Shown piece by piece: positions 1 through 6,052 of a stretch of 6,220 bases of DNA. The stretch is from positions 1 through 6,220 of the forward strand of contig JBGAWK010000090.1 in the NCBI GenBank assembly GCA_044227665.1. The letters are read 5' to 3'. How positions within the stretch are numbered: the stretch's first letter is position 1; every line of letters begins with the position of its first letter. A program made the position numbers and the translations under genes. The DNA comes from JBGAWK01 sp044227665. GTDB lineage: Bacteria > Bacteroidota > Bacteroidia > Chitinophagales > JADIYW01. Below the pieces are notes generated by a model that was not told where the DNA came from, did not search any database, and worked only from the letters and a program-made list of their open reading frames with translations.

Positions 1-183
1 CCGGCAGTAATTTTTGCAGGCACGCTGCTGGGTGCCTTTGCAGGAGAACTAGCTGCGGGAAATTCTCCTGATATAGCGATAAAGTCTGCTATAGGGTCGT
101 TTATAGGTTTCTTATTGGGAATAGGCTTGAAGTTGCTCGTAGCAATCTTTATCACCTATAAGTTTATTGCGGCCATACTCTGA
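1..183 (+). CDS. DUF456 family membrane protein, C-terminal 60 residues (partial)
   Basis: This is an open frame from the first base of the window to a TGA at 181-183; the 5' part lies outside. The 60 visible residues hold two Gly/Ala-rich hydrophobic segments (roughly residues 1-18 and 30-57) separated by a short polar loop. The pattern GAFAGEL, then an AGN loop, then AIGSFIGFLLGIGLK matches my recollection of the C-terminal half of DUF456, a small (about 160 residues) integral membrane family common in Bacteroidota, rich in glycine-zipper-like helices and of unknown function. The TGA overlaps the next gene's ATG by one base, so the two are probably cotranscribed and translationally coupled. 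Family assignment is by recalled motif similarity, and function is unknown. Confidence 0.8.
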   Translation, partial: PAVIFAGTLLGAFAGELAAGNSPDIAIKSAIGSFIGFLLGIGLKLLVAIFITYKFIAAIL

Positions 184-719
184 TGAAATCATGGTATCTC
201 ATACGCGTATTTAAGTCCTCATGGCTCTTAGGCTTTTGTGTCGTATTATTTATATGTGGGGAGCTATTTTTTAATATAAAAAGGATACATAACTTCCCCT
301 TCTTTGTATATGATATGTATTCTCACCCACAGCAAGAAAAATCCATATATCAAGTATATTCTATATATATAAATGGTAAAATATTCGACTATACCAAAGT
401 TGGAGATTATAAAGAAGGCATTTTACTCCAAACGCTGAGGCAGTATGAGATGGCGAAGCAAGCAAAATCACTACAGCCGGCTTTGTTTCTGAAAAGCCAA
501 AAAATGGATAGCAGATTCATAAGACAAAGAGTTGCCAAACAATTTTTTGCAGACTCCTCGGCTATAGATGCATACCCCTCATGGTTTTTTCACACTTTAC
601 AAAAAATGAGTAGGGACAGCATTCTCTCTTGTAGGGTAGAAAAAAGTACCATCTCTTATCAAGATACATGGATAAAAAATCCGGTAGAAACTAACGTAAT
701 GAGTTTTCATGAAGACTAA
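183..719 (+). CDS. Single-pass membrane-anchored protein of unknown function
   Basis: 178 residues. I do not recognise a characterised family. Basic residues K2, R8 and K11 precede one hydrophobic segment at about 14-30, followed by a mostly polar 148-residue domain. By the positive-inside rule this suggests N-in topology with the domain outside the cytoplasm. The domain begins with an aromatic stretch (FPFFVYDMYS, 38-47), then a Y-x-I-N-G-K-x-x-D-Y motif at 61-70 that looks like a beta-hairpin, then a Lys/Gln/Arg-rich helical part. There are no paired cysteines and no lipobox. The ATG shares a base with the stop of the DUF456 gene and no Shine-Dalgarno is visible, so translation probably depends on the upstream gene. 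The end overlaps the next gene by 11 bases, which argues that the two products work together, perhaps as a complex. Its reality as a gene is well supported by length and packing; its role is not known. Confidence 0.8.
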   Translation: MKSWYLIRVFKSSWLLGFCVVLFICGELFFNIKRIHNFPFFVYDMYSHPQQEKSIYQVYSIYINGKIFDYTKVGDYKEGILLQTLRQYEMAKQAKSLQPALFLKSQKMDSRFIRQRVAKQFFADSSAIDAYPSWFFHTLQKMSRDSILSCRVEKSTISYQDTWIKNPVETNVMSFHED

Positions 720-1518
720 GTCCTATAAATATATAAGCCCCGTTTTGACAGTAAGTATGGTGCTGCTTATAGGGATGAAAATGTATTGGGGGAAGTGTTT
801 GTATGTATTGGTAGGTCAAAATATTCCTACCCAAGGGCTGGACAATACCTTGTGGCTTTTTCATTTTACGGGGCTGAGTACATTTTTGGTATCCAATATA
901 TATATAGCCTATTGTATAGACTTCGTGCTGATTTCCTCATTTCTATTATTTATTTTTTATCAAAATAGAGGGTATGCAGCATTTGTCTTAGCAATATATC
1001 TGTTACATACATTTACCTATCAAATCTTTTCAGGGCATTTTCATAAACTGGATGTCATCATTGCCCTCATATTATTTGGAGGAGTTTGGCAGGATAAGCA
1101 GCGGCAGTTGGTATGGGAAGGTATAAGATATTTTCTATTGTTTGTGATGGTAAGTTCTGCCTTCTACAAACTTTACAATGGCGCACTTATCTTTCCGAGT
1201 CATTTCTCCAATGTCCTTATGTCGCAACATGCCGATATAGGCATACTGCACTCATTTGGTATTACTACCTATATAGCCAAGATTTTGATAGCATATCCGT
1301 ATTTGGGATGGGCCATTTTTGCTATGCTATTTCTTTTGCAGACGATTTTTGTCATAGGATTTTTTACAAAAAAATATGACCCTTATTTATTTGGGTTAGT
1401 GCTACTTTTTGTAGTATTAGATTATATAATAATGCGAATATGGGCATGGGATATGTTACTGGCAGCATATCCTTTGATATTGCCTTATTGGTATTCTACT
1501 TTGCAGATAAAGCGTTGA
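709..1518 (+). CDS. Multi-pass integral membrane protein, weakly HTTM/DoxX-like
   Basis: 269 residues with about eight hydrophobic segments, near 8-26, 60-84, 88-106, 113-127, 138-156, 190-218, 227-244 and 248-265. Polar residues typical of a conserved core sit between the helices: H100, Q105, H110, H112, D115, the stretch SSAFYKLYNG at 149-158, and SQHAD at 172-176. A helix ending in a (S/A)xxYKLxNG-type motif followed by a QHAD-type loop recalls the HTTM (vitamin-K-dependent carboxylase-like transmembrane) and DoxX/MauE membrane superfamily found in Bacteroidota. I cannot confirm this without a profile search. The start at 709 lies 11 bases inside the preceding gene, in a different frame, and no ribosome binding site is visible. 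The TGA at 1516-1518 is one base from the end of the convergent dcd gene, leaving no room for a dedicated terminator. Confidence 0.8.
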   Translation: MKTKSYKYISPVLTVSMVLLIGMKMYWGKCLYVLVGQNIPTQGLDNTLWLFHFTGLSTFLVSNIYIAYCIDFVLISSFLLFIFYQNRGYAAFVLAIYLLHTFTYQIFSGHFHKLDVIIALILFGGVWQDKQRQLVWEGIRYFLLFVMVSSAFYKLYNGALIFPSHFSNVLMSQHADIGILHSFGITTYIAKILIAYPYLGWAIFAMLFLLQTIFVIGFFTKKYDPYLFGLVLLFVVLDYIIMRIWAWDMLLAAYPLILPYWYSTLQIKR

Positions 1519-1519
1519 T

Positions 1520-2053
1520 TTAGAAATTTTTCCACATCATACTCTCCATAGGTAGGGGACTGCGGTGGTTGTACTTGGCATTCACTTTCTTCTTATATGA
1601 ATTTTCAATATCTCCATTCACTTCAAAATATATAAGTTGCCCTATGGGCATACCTGCATACACACGTACAGGCATTATACAGGATATTTCCAATGTCCAA
1701 TGGTTACAAAAGCCTACATCTCCTTTTCCTGCTGTGGCATGAATATCTATTCCCAATCTTCCTATGCTAGACTTTCCCTCCAAAAATGGTACATGGAGAT
1801 GCGTTTCTGTATATTCTACGGTGGAGCCCAAGTACAATGTTCCCGGCTGCAAGAGGTAGCCTTCATCAGGAATTTCTATATGCTCGATGGGGTTGTGTGC
1901 TTTGGCATCTAATACCTCTACAGTGTAGAGGGCTAGATGCTTGCTCAGGCACACATCATAAGAATTTGTACCCAATCTCTTCCTCTCGAATGGTTCTATA
2001 ACTATACTCCCTTCCTCTATGCATGTAAGAATACGCTTGTCAGATAATATCAT
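1520..2053 (-). CDS. dcd: dCTP deaminase
   Basis: 177 residues from the chosen start (MILSDK). It deaminates dCTP to dUTP in the cytoplasm, feeding dUMP and thymidylate synthesis. Diagnostic motifs, numbered from that Met: SYDV at 31-34, LQPG at 68-71, the phosphate-binding GKSSIGRLG at 93-101, HATAGKGDVGF at 105-115, the catalytic glutamate E122 in WTLEIS, GMPIGQLIYF at 134-143, and NAKY at 158-161. The C-terminal ESMMWKN is, as I recall it, typical of Bacteroidota Dcd. The TAG after the active-site Thr resembles the bifunctional deaminase/dUTPase proteins more than the TAHR of the E. coli enzyme, so dUTPase activity is possible but unproven. An in-frame ATG seven codons upstream (2074) is rejected, because family members begin at the MILSD-type motif and the likely -7 promoter box lies inside those seven codons. 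Confidence 0.96.
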   Translation of the reverse strand: MILSDKRILTCIEEGSIVIEPFERKRLGTNSYDVCLSKHLALYTVEVLDAKAHNPIEHIEIPDEGYLLQPGTLYLGSTVEYTETHLHVPFLEGKSSIGRLGIDIHATAGKGDVGFCNHWTLEISCIMPVRVYAGMPIGQLIYFEVNGDIENSYKKKVNAKYNHRSPLPMESMMWKNF

Positions 2054-2057
2054 AGTA

Positions 2058-2065
2058 CAAATATA
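2058..2065 (-). promoter_or_regulatory. Candidate Bacteroidota -7 box for dcd
   Basis: On the minus strand this reads TATATTTG, an exact match to the Bacteroidota -7 consensus TAnnTTTG, ending four bases before the dcd ATG. The expected start point a few bases downstream would fall at or next to the ATG, implying a leaderless or nearly leaderless mRNA. The usual -33 TTG is poorly represented: the best candidate is TTTACG (minus strand, about 2087-2092), about 21 bases upstream of the -7 box. The box gives dcd its own promoter, independent of the permease gene ahead of it on the same strand. Confidence 0.55.
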
Positions 2066-2107
2066 GAGATACATGATAATATATTCCGTAAAGCATCAGG
2101 ATATGGG

Positions 2108-2129
2108 CATAATTAGAGCTATAATTATG
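2108..2129 (-). terminator. AT-rich hairpin at the end of the permease gene, possible weak terminator
   Basis: A perfect 8-base inverted repeat (CATAATTA / TAATTATG) with a 6-base loop. One arm contains the permease stop codon (2125-2127). Placed between the permease and dcd, it could end the three-gene operon's transcript or protect its 3' end. The stem has only one G-C pair and no T-tract follows on the minus strand (next bases CCCATATCC), so it is not a canonical intrinsic terminator. An operator or a chance AT-rich palindrome are alternatives. Confidence 0.3.
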
Positions 2130-3039
2130 TTGGTATAATACAGTACCACGCGAATACGGCAAGTATGCCGAAGGGTATGCCCAAAATGGCTAAGGCGTTG
2201 GCGAGTTCTGGTCTGAGTTTGAATTCGTCTGCAACGATAGATGCTGTGATCATGGGTGGCATAGCAAGTTCCAATAATATGGCGGTATCTCTGAGCGAAA
2301 ATTTGGGATGTGTATATTGTGCAGTTATATACATAAAAAAAAGTAAGGGACCTATGACAGACTTGTAAGCTATGCCCATAGCAAATTCTCTCCATGAAAA
2401 GCCATTTTTTTTGAAAGCAAATTGCAAGCCCAAGGACAATAATGCAAATGGAATAAGTAAGGTGCCGATAGTATTCAATATATCTATGATTTTGATACTA
2501 AAAACAGGAAGTTCAAACCAAGATTTAGGCGCGATGATGCCTACACAAAAAGCCAAAAATGGCGGAAAAGAAAATAGACGGCGGAAGATATACACTACGG
2601 AAAAGCTGCCCTTCTGTGCAATGCTCGCGGTGATAATCCCTACGGTGCTCAAGGCGAGGAATGTCCCGGGCTGATCTACAAGTACGGCGTGTTGCAACTG
2701 CTCTTTACCCAATAGTACCGTAATTAATGGGTAGCCTATGAAGGAAGTATTTCCCAGTCCACAGACTAGGGTCAGGCAGGCAAAGGTTTTTTTATCTATA
2801 TATTGTAATAAAAATAGTGTTCCAAAAAAAAGGAATGCTCCCAAATACATTGCCCAGGCAGAAAGTATCGGGAACAATAGCGATATATCTATGTGTAATT
2901 TGGAAATATTTACTATCGTAACTGCGGGTAAGGGCAGGTACATAATGAAAGTATTGATGTGCTTAATCCATTTTTTCTTGTCGGGAATAAAATATTGTAT
3001 AAGCAACCCAATGAGAAAAAATGAGAATATCCAAATCAT
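2125..3039 (-). CDS. AEC-family (auxin efflux carrier) permease
   Basis: 304 residues, the usual length for bacterial AEC (PF03547) transporters. There are about ten hydrophobic segments in two bundles, near 3-18, 30-46, 53-79, 87-109, 117-142, 152-170, 186-206, 217-241, 251-270 and 280-302. Family signatures are visible: GLGNTSFIGYP at 94-104 at the first bundle's crossover, LLSLGLQ at 200-206, and the C-terminal block LELAMPPMITASIVADEF at 256-273 followed by RPELAN at 276-281. Family members export or take up small organic anions such as malate; the substrate here cannot be read from sequence. The ATG overlaps the nitroreductase stop codon in an ATGA, a classic sign of translational coupling, so it is the third gene of the operon headed by the carboxyspermidine synthase. 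Transport of a metabolite linked to that pathway is possible but only inferred from context. Confidence 0.9.
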   Translation of the reverse strand: MIWIFSFFLIGLLIQYFIPDKKKWIKHINTFIMYLPLPAVTIVNISKLHIDISLLFPILSAWAMYLGAFLFFGTLFLLQYIDKKTFACLTLVCGLGNTSFIGYPLITVLLGKEQLQHAVLVDQPGTFLALSTVGIITASIAQKGSFSVVYIFRRLFSFPPFLAFCVGIIAPKSWFELPVFSIKIIDILNTIGTLLIPFALLSLGLQFAFKKNGFSWREFAMGIAYKSVIGPLLFFMYITAQYTHPKFSLRDTAILLELAMPPMITASIVADEFKLRPELANALAILGIPFGILAVFAWYCIIPT

Positions 3040-3611
3040 TTATAGTACTTTATGATTCGGGATTCGGCAGAATTTTCTCTGCGTCCCAGTGGTATGGACT
3101 TGTCTGTAAGCCCTACGTATAAGAATCCTAATACTTGTTGTGATGCCGTGAGGTGAAGTGTCGCAGCTAGCGCAGGATGGTAGCACATACCTCCGGTACT
3201 CCAAAATGTAGCGACATCATTCTCGGTAGCGACAAGCATCATATTTTGTACAGCACAGCCTACAGAAAGTACTTCTTCTATTTCGGGAATATTTTGGCGT
3301 AATCCATGTTCTGCTATGATTACGATAATATGTGATGCCAAATCGCCGCGATGTAATATTTTTTGGTATTTTTTATCTAAAAATTGATGTTCAGGTGTGT
3401 TGCTCTTGTACGTAGCTGCATGTAAGCTACCAAAATCTCGGGTCTTTCCATAACCATAAATTATAAAACGCCAAGGCTCTGTATAGCCGTGAGTAGGAGC
3501 CCAATGTGCTGCATCTATCATCCTTTGGATAATGGTATCCTCTGCCGCCTTTCCATTGAAATCATCAGGATCTATGGAGCGCCTATGGCGTATAATTTCT
3601 TCTAAGTGCAT
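3036..3611 (-). CDS. Nitroreductase family protein (YdjA-like)
   Basis: 191 residues, a compact cytoplasmic flavoprotein expected to bind FMN as a homodimer and use NAD(P)H. Motifs seen: the FMN phosphate-contacting RRS at 10-12; WAPTHGYTEPWRF at 37-49, equivalent to the APDH..QPWHF region of E. coli YdjA as I recall it; SVGCAVQNM at 116-124; FWSTGG at 136-141; and LGFLYVG at 161-167. These place it in the small YdjA/TdsD-like branch rather than the NfsA or NfsB types. The natural substrate is unknown, as for most of this branch. It lies 15 bases after the carboxyspermidine synthase and overlaps the permease start by 4 bases. No Shine-Dalgarno precedes the ATG. Confidence 0.93.
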   Translation of the reverse strand: MHLEEIIRHRRSIDPDDFNGKAAEDTIIQRMIDAAHWAPTHGYTEPWRFIIYGYGKTRDFGSLHAATYKSNTPEHQFLDKKYQKILHRGDLASHIIVIIAEHGLRQNIPEIEEVLSVGCAVQNMMLVATENDVATFWSTGGMCYHPALAATLHLTASQQVLGFLYVGLTDKSIPLGRRENSAESRIIKYYK

Positions 3612-3626
3612 GGCAGATCTATTGTT

Positions 3627-4826
3627 CTAATATTCATGAGGTAATGCTATGCCAACTTTTTCGTGCCAAGGAAGTCCATATTCTCCTATTTGCGACATAA
3701 ATGGATCTGGGTTCATCTGCTCGCAATTCCATACACCGGGCTGCATCCATACATTTTCCATCATCAGTTTTGCGCCTAGCATAGCTGGCACGCCTGTAGT
3801 GTAGGATACACCTTGGGCTTTAGCATCCTGATAGGCATGTTGGTGGAGACAGTTGTTCCAAATGAAATAGGTCTGTTCTTTACCCTCTTTTATGCCTTTG
3901 ATTTGGCAGCCTATGGAAGTCTCACCAGTATAATTTTCGCCCAAAGAGCTAGGTTCTGGAAGCACTGCTTTCAAGAATTCCAAAGGTATAATTTCTTGTC
4001 CGTTGAAATGGATGGGTTTGATACTCGTCATGCCTACATTTTGGAGTACTTGCAGATGAGTAATATATTGCTGCCCAAATGTCATCCAAAATCTAGCTCG
4101 CTTGAGGGTAGGGTAGTTTTTTACTAAAGACTCCAGTTCCTCGTGATAGAGCAGGTAGGATTCTTTAGAACCTACATTGGGGTATTCTATAGGTTTATGA
4201 ATGCTCATAGGCGGTATTTCCACCCATTTTCCATTTTCCCAATATTTTCCGTTTTGCGTAATCTCGCGAATATTAATTTCGGGATTGAAGTTGGTGGCGA
4301 AAGCCTGTCCATGGTCGCCGGCATTACAGTCCACGATATCCAAGTAGTGCATCTCGTCGAAATGGTGCTTGGCAGCATACGCCGTATATATTTGGGTCTG
4401 TCCGGGATCAAAGCCACAGCCTAATAATGCCATGATGCCTTTGGCTTTGAATCGCTCATGATAAGCCCATTGCCATGAATATTCAAATTTGGCTTCATCC
4501 TTGGGTTCATAATTTGCCGTATCGAGATAGTGAACACCCGTTTCCAAGCAAGCGTCCATGATAGGTAAATCCTGATAAGGCAGTGCTACATTGATGACCA
4601 TCTGAGGCTTGTGCGTGCGTATGAGTTGCGCTACTTGTGCAGCGTCATCGGCATCTACAGCCGCAGTAGTGATATGGGCATGTTGTAAGTCGGCAGCGAT
4701 GGCATCACATTTAGATTTTTTACGACTTGCCAATATAATTTCGCTAAATACTTCTGGTACAGAAGCACACTTCCTGACTACGACGTTACCTACGCCACCA
4801 GCCCCTATAATTAGAACTTTACCCAT
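3627..4826 (-). CDS. Carboxynorspermidine/carboxyspermidine synthase (saccharopine dehydrogenase family)
   Basis: 399 residues, the usual length for this enzyme (CASDH/CANSDH). It joins L-aspartate 4-semialdehyde to a diamine (putrescine or 1,3-diaminopropane) and reduces the Schiff base with NADPH, giving carboxyspermidine or carboxynorspermidine, which a partner decarboxylase (NspC/CASDC) converts to the polyamine. Visible features: Rossmann nucleotide-binding loop GAGGVG at 8-13 after strand KVLII; ASRKKSKC at 33-40, the NADPH-phosphate-binding type; GCGFDPG at 136-142; NAGDHG at 168-173; ATNFNPE at 177-183; YWENGKW at 195-201; SYTTGVPA at 341-348; and PDPF at 373-376. These blocks match my memory of the Vibrio enzyme closely and distinguish it from true lysine-pathway saccharopine dehydrogenases. 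It is the first gene of a three-gene operon. The decarboxylase gene is not in the window. Diamine specificity cannot be told from sequence. Confidence 0.92.
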   Translation of the reverse strand: MGKVLIIGAGGVGNVVVRKCASVPEVFSEIILASRKKSKCDAIAADLQHAHITTAAVDADDAAQVAQLIRTHKPQMVINVALPYQDLPIMDACLETGVHYLDTANYEPKDEAKFEYSWQWAYHERFKAKGIMALLGCGFDPGQTQIYTAYAAKHHFDEMHYLDIVDCNAGDHGQAFATNFNPEINIREITQNGKYWENGKWVEIPPMSIHKPIEYPNVGSKESYLLYHEELESLVKNYPTLKRARFWMTFGQQYITHLQVLQNVGMTSIKPIHFNGQEIIPLEFLKAVLPEPSSLGENYTGETSIGCQIKGIKEGKEQTYFIWNNCLHQHAYQDAKAQGVSYTTGVPAMLGAKLMMENVWMQPGVWNCEQMNPDPFMSQIGEYGLPWHEKVGIALPHEY

Positions 4827-4839
4827 GACTATTTTTTTG

Positions 4840-4847
4840 TAAAATTA
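4840..4847 (-). promoter_or_regulatory. Candidate -7 box for the carboxyspermidine synthase operon
   Basis: Minus strand TAATTTTA, one mismatch (last base) from TAnnTTTG, ending 13 bases before the ATG. It would give a leader of only a few bases. The space before the start is A-rich (seven A), which suits Bacteroidota translation initiation. No convincing -33 TTG was found at the expected distance, so the call is tentative. Confidence 0.35.
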
Positions 4848-4933
4848 GAATTATAATTGTTCTATACACCTGTCTCGGGTATTTTTTAATAATAATATCA
4901 GATAGAAAAAAACAGGAGCGTAAATTCGGTACA

Positions 4934-4951
4934 TCTTAACTTTCATTAAGA
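4934..4951. repeat. Short inverted repeat in the divergent intergenic region
   Basis: TCTTAA and TTAAGA form a perfect 6-base inverted repeat around a 6-base spacer. It sits between the divergent genes, 51 bases before the lipoprotein start and 107 before the synthase start, and covers a possible -7 box. This is compatible with a regulator binding site, but a repeat this short in AT-rich DNA can easily occur by chance. Confidence 0.3.
4937..4944 (+). promoter_or_regulatory. Weak candidate -7 box for the lipoprotein gene
   Basis: TAACTTTC matches TAnnTTTG except for the last base and would place the transcript start roughly 50 bases before the GTG. It overlaps the inverted repeat at 4934-4951. 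No clear -33 element is visible upstream. It is the best plus-strand match I found in the intergenic region, but it is weak. Confidence 0.2.
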
Positions 4952-5002
4952 ATTAAAATATACTAAAATGTAGTAGATTCAACGTTCTATTGTCGTATTA
5001 GC

Positions 5003-6052
5003 GTGAAAACATTATTTCTTATCCTTGCCGCAGTATTTCTTACTTGTTGTTGCCATAAATCTAAGAGAGACTTAGATATAGAAAGAGCTTTCTATTATTG
5101 GAAAAATCAATATAGCTATAGTGATTCTGCCTTCTATCATGCCAAAAACTCTGGCGTAAAAAAAATCTATATCAAATACTTTGAGGTAGATTATTCTGAT
5201 GCTAAAGGAAACTTTCCTTATGAGAAAATTGGAGACTACAATAGCTTTTTCAGGGAACTTGATGATGTAGCTATAGTACCTACGATATTTATCAAAAATG
5301 AAATATTTAAATTTAATGAGGAAAAGGATTTGGATAAATTGGCGGAAAATATTGTTTTTTTGATAGACAAAAGGAATGGTTCTTTCAAATCTGAAAATAG
5401 TAATATCCATATTTCCGAAGAAATACAGGTGGATTGTGACTGGACTAAGTCAACTAAGGAAAAGTATTTTTATTTACTTAAAAGTATTAAGAAACGTTCC
5501 AAAACAAAAATTAGCTGTACGCTAAGGCTATATCCGTATAAATATAGAGATATCATGGGGGTTCCACCTGTAGATAGAGCTACGTTGATGTGCTATAATC
5601 TCATTAAACCCTTGTCAGACAAACATAAAAATTCGATTTTAGATACTGAAGAATTAAAAAAATATTTGGACCTAAAGAGAAAATATCCCCTACCTCTGGA
5701 TATTGCACTTCCCGTCTATAGCTGGTCGCAACTGTATCATAATGAGCATTTTGTAAAATTGATAGATATTGGCAGTAGAGAGTTGGAATCGTTTTGCGTC
5801 AAAAAAGAGCCTATGTGGTATGAGGTTCATAAGGATACTTCTATGAACTGGAACGATTACTATAGAGTGGGAGATAAGATAAAATGCGAAGAGGTAGCTG
5901 CAAAAGATATTAAAAAAGCTATAAGCATTATCCAAAAGAATGTAGTACTGGATAAGTCCGCAACCATTGTACTTTTTGACTTGAGTGAATCTGTATTTAA
6001 AAATTATAGCCATGAAGAAATTAATAGTTTCTATTCTGCTTTTGCTCGCTAA
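5003..6052 (+). CDS. Lipoprotein with predicted TIM-barrel domain (DUF3142/GH18-like), function unknown
   Basis: 349 residues starting at GTG. No in-frame ATG lies upstream before a stop (4964-4966), and the next Met is residue 185. The start is supported by a lipoprotein signal: K2, a hydrophobic core at 4-14, and a cluster C15-C16-C17 with L13-T14-C15-C16 as the likely lipobox. The rest alternates strands and helices in TIM-barrel fashion: IKYFEVDYS (57-65), IVPTIFI (91-97), EIQVDCDW (140-147) followed by a helix, KISCTLRLYP (169-178), RATLMCYN (192-199), LDIALPVYSW (232-241) and ATIVLFDLSE (320-329). The strand ending V-D-C-D-W resembles the strand-4 acidic motif of GH18-related and DUF3142 proteins, making D144 and D146 candidate active-site residues. 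Glycan hydrolysis is inferred, not shown. It is noticeably AT-richer than the minus-strand operon and overlaps the next gene by 41 bases. Confidence 0.82.
   Translation: MKTLFLILAAVFLTCCCHKSKRDLDIERAFYYWKNQYSYSDSAFYHAKNSGVKKIYIKYFEVDYSDAKGNFPYEKIGDYNSFFRELDDVAIVPTIFIKNEIFKFNEEKDLDKLAENIVFLIDKRNGSFKSENSNIHISEEIQVDCDWTKSTKEKYFYLLKSIKKRSKTKISCTLRLYPYKYRDIMGVPPVDRATLMCYNLIKPLSDKHKNSILDTEELKKYLDLKRKYPLPLDIALPVYSWSQLYHNEHFVKLIDIGSRELESFCVKKEPMWYEVHKDTSMNWNDYYRVGDKIKCEEVAAKDIKKAISIIQKNVVLDKSATIVLFDLSESVFKNYSHEEINSFYSAFAR

Noticed and set aside
394..420. Similar stretches encoding GDYK and GDYN in the 178-residue protein (near 400) and the lipoprotein (near 5230)
   Set aside because: The similarity covers only a few codons and the surrounding sequence does not align, so it is not a repeat or evidence of relatedness.
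2054..2074. N-terminal extension of dCTP deaminase from the ATG at 2074
   Set aside because: The family starts at the MILSD motif, and the extra codons contain the likely -7 promoter box.
2096..3055. Several open frames of 67-105 codons on both strands within the permease gene
   Set aside because: They are shadows of the AEC coding frame, with no recognisable domains, no spacing for expression and low-complexity or out-of-frame composition.
3627..4826. Lysine-pathway saccharopine dehydrogenase as the function of the 399-residue enzyme
   Set aside because: The motif set (GCGFDPG, NAGDHG, ATNF, SYTTGVPA) fits the carboxy(nor)spermidine synthase branch, which shares the fold and is often misannotated this way.
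3813..4842. Plus-strand and alternate minus-strand frames inside the carboxyspermidine synthase gene
   Set aside because: They lie opposite a well-matched 399-residue enzyme and have no family motifs.
5072..6013. Minus-strand frames opposite the lipoprotein gene
   Set aside because: They are Phe/Ile/Tyr-rich products typical of reading the complement of AT-rich coding DNA, whereas the plus-strand frame has a signal peptide and ordered strand motifs.
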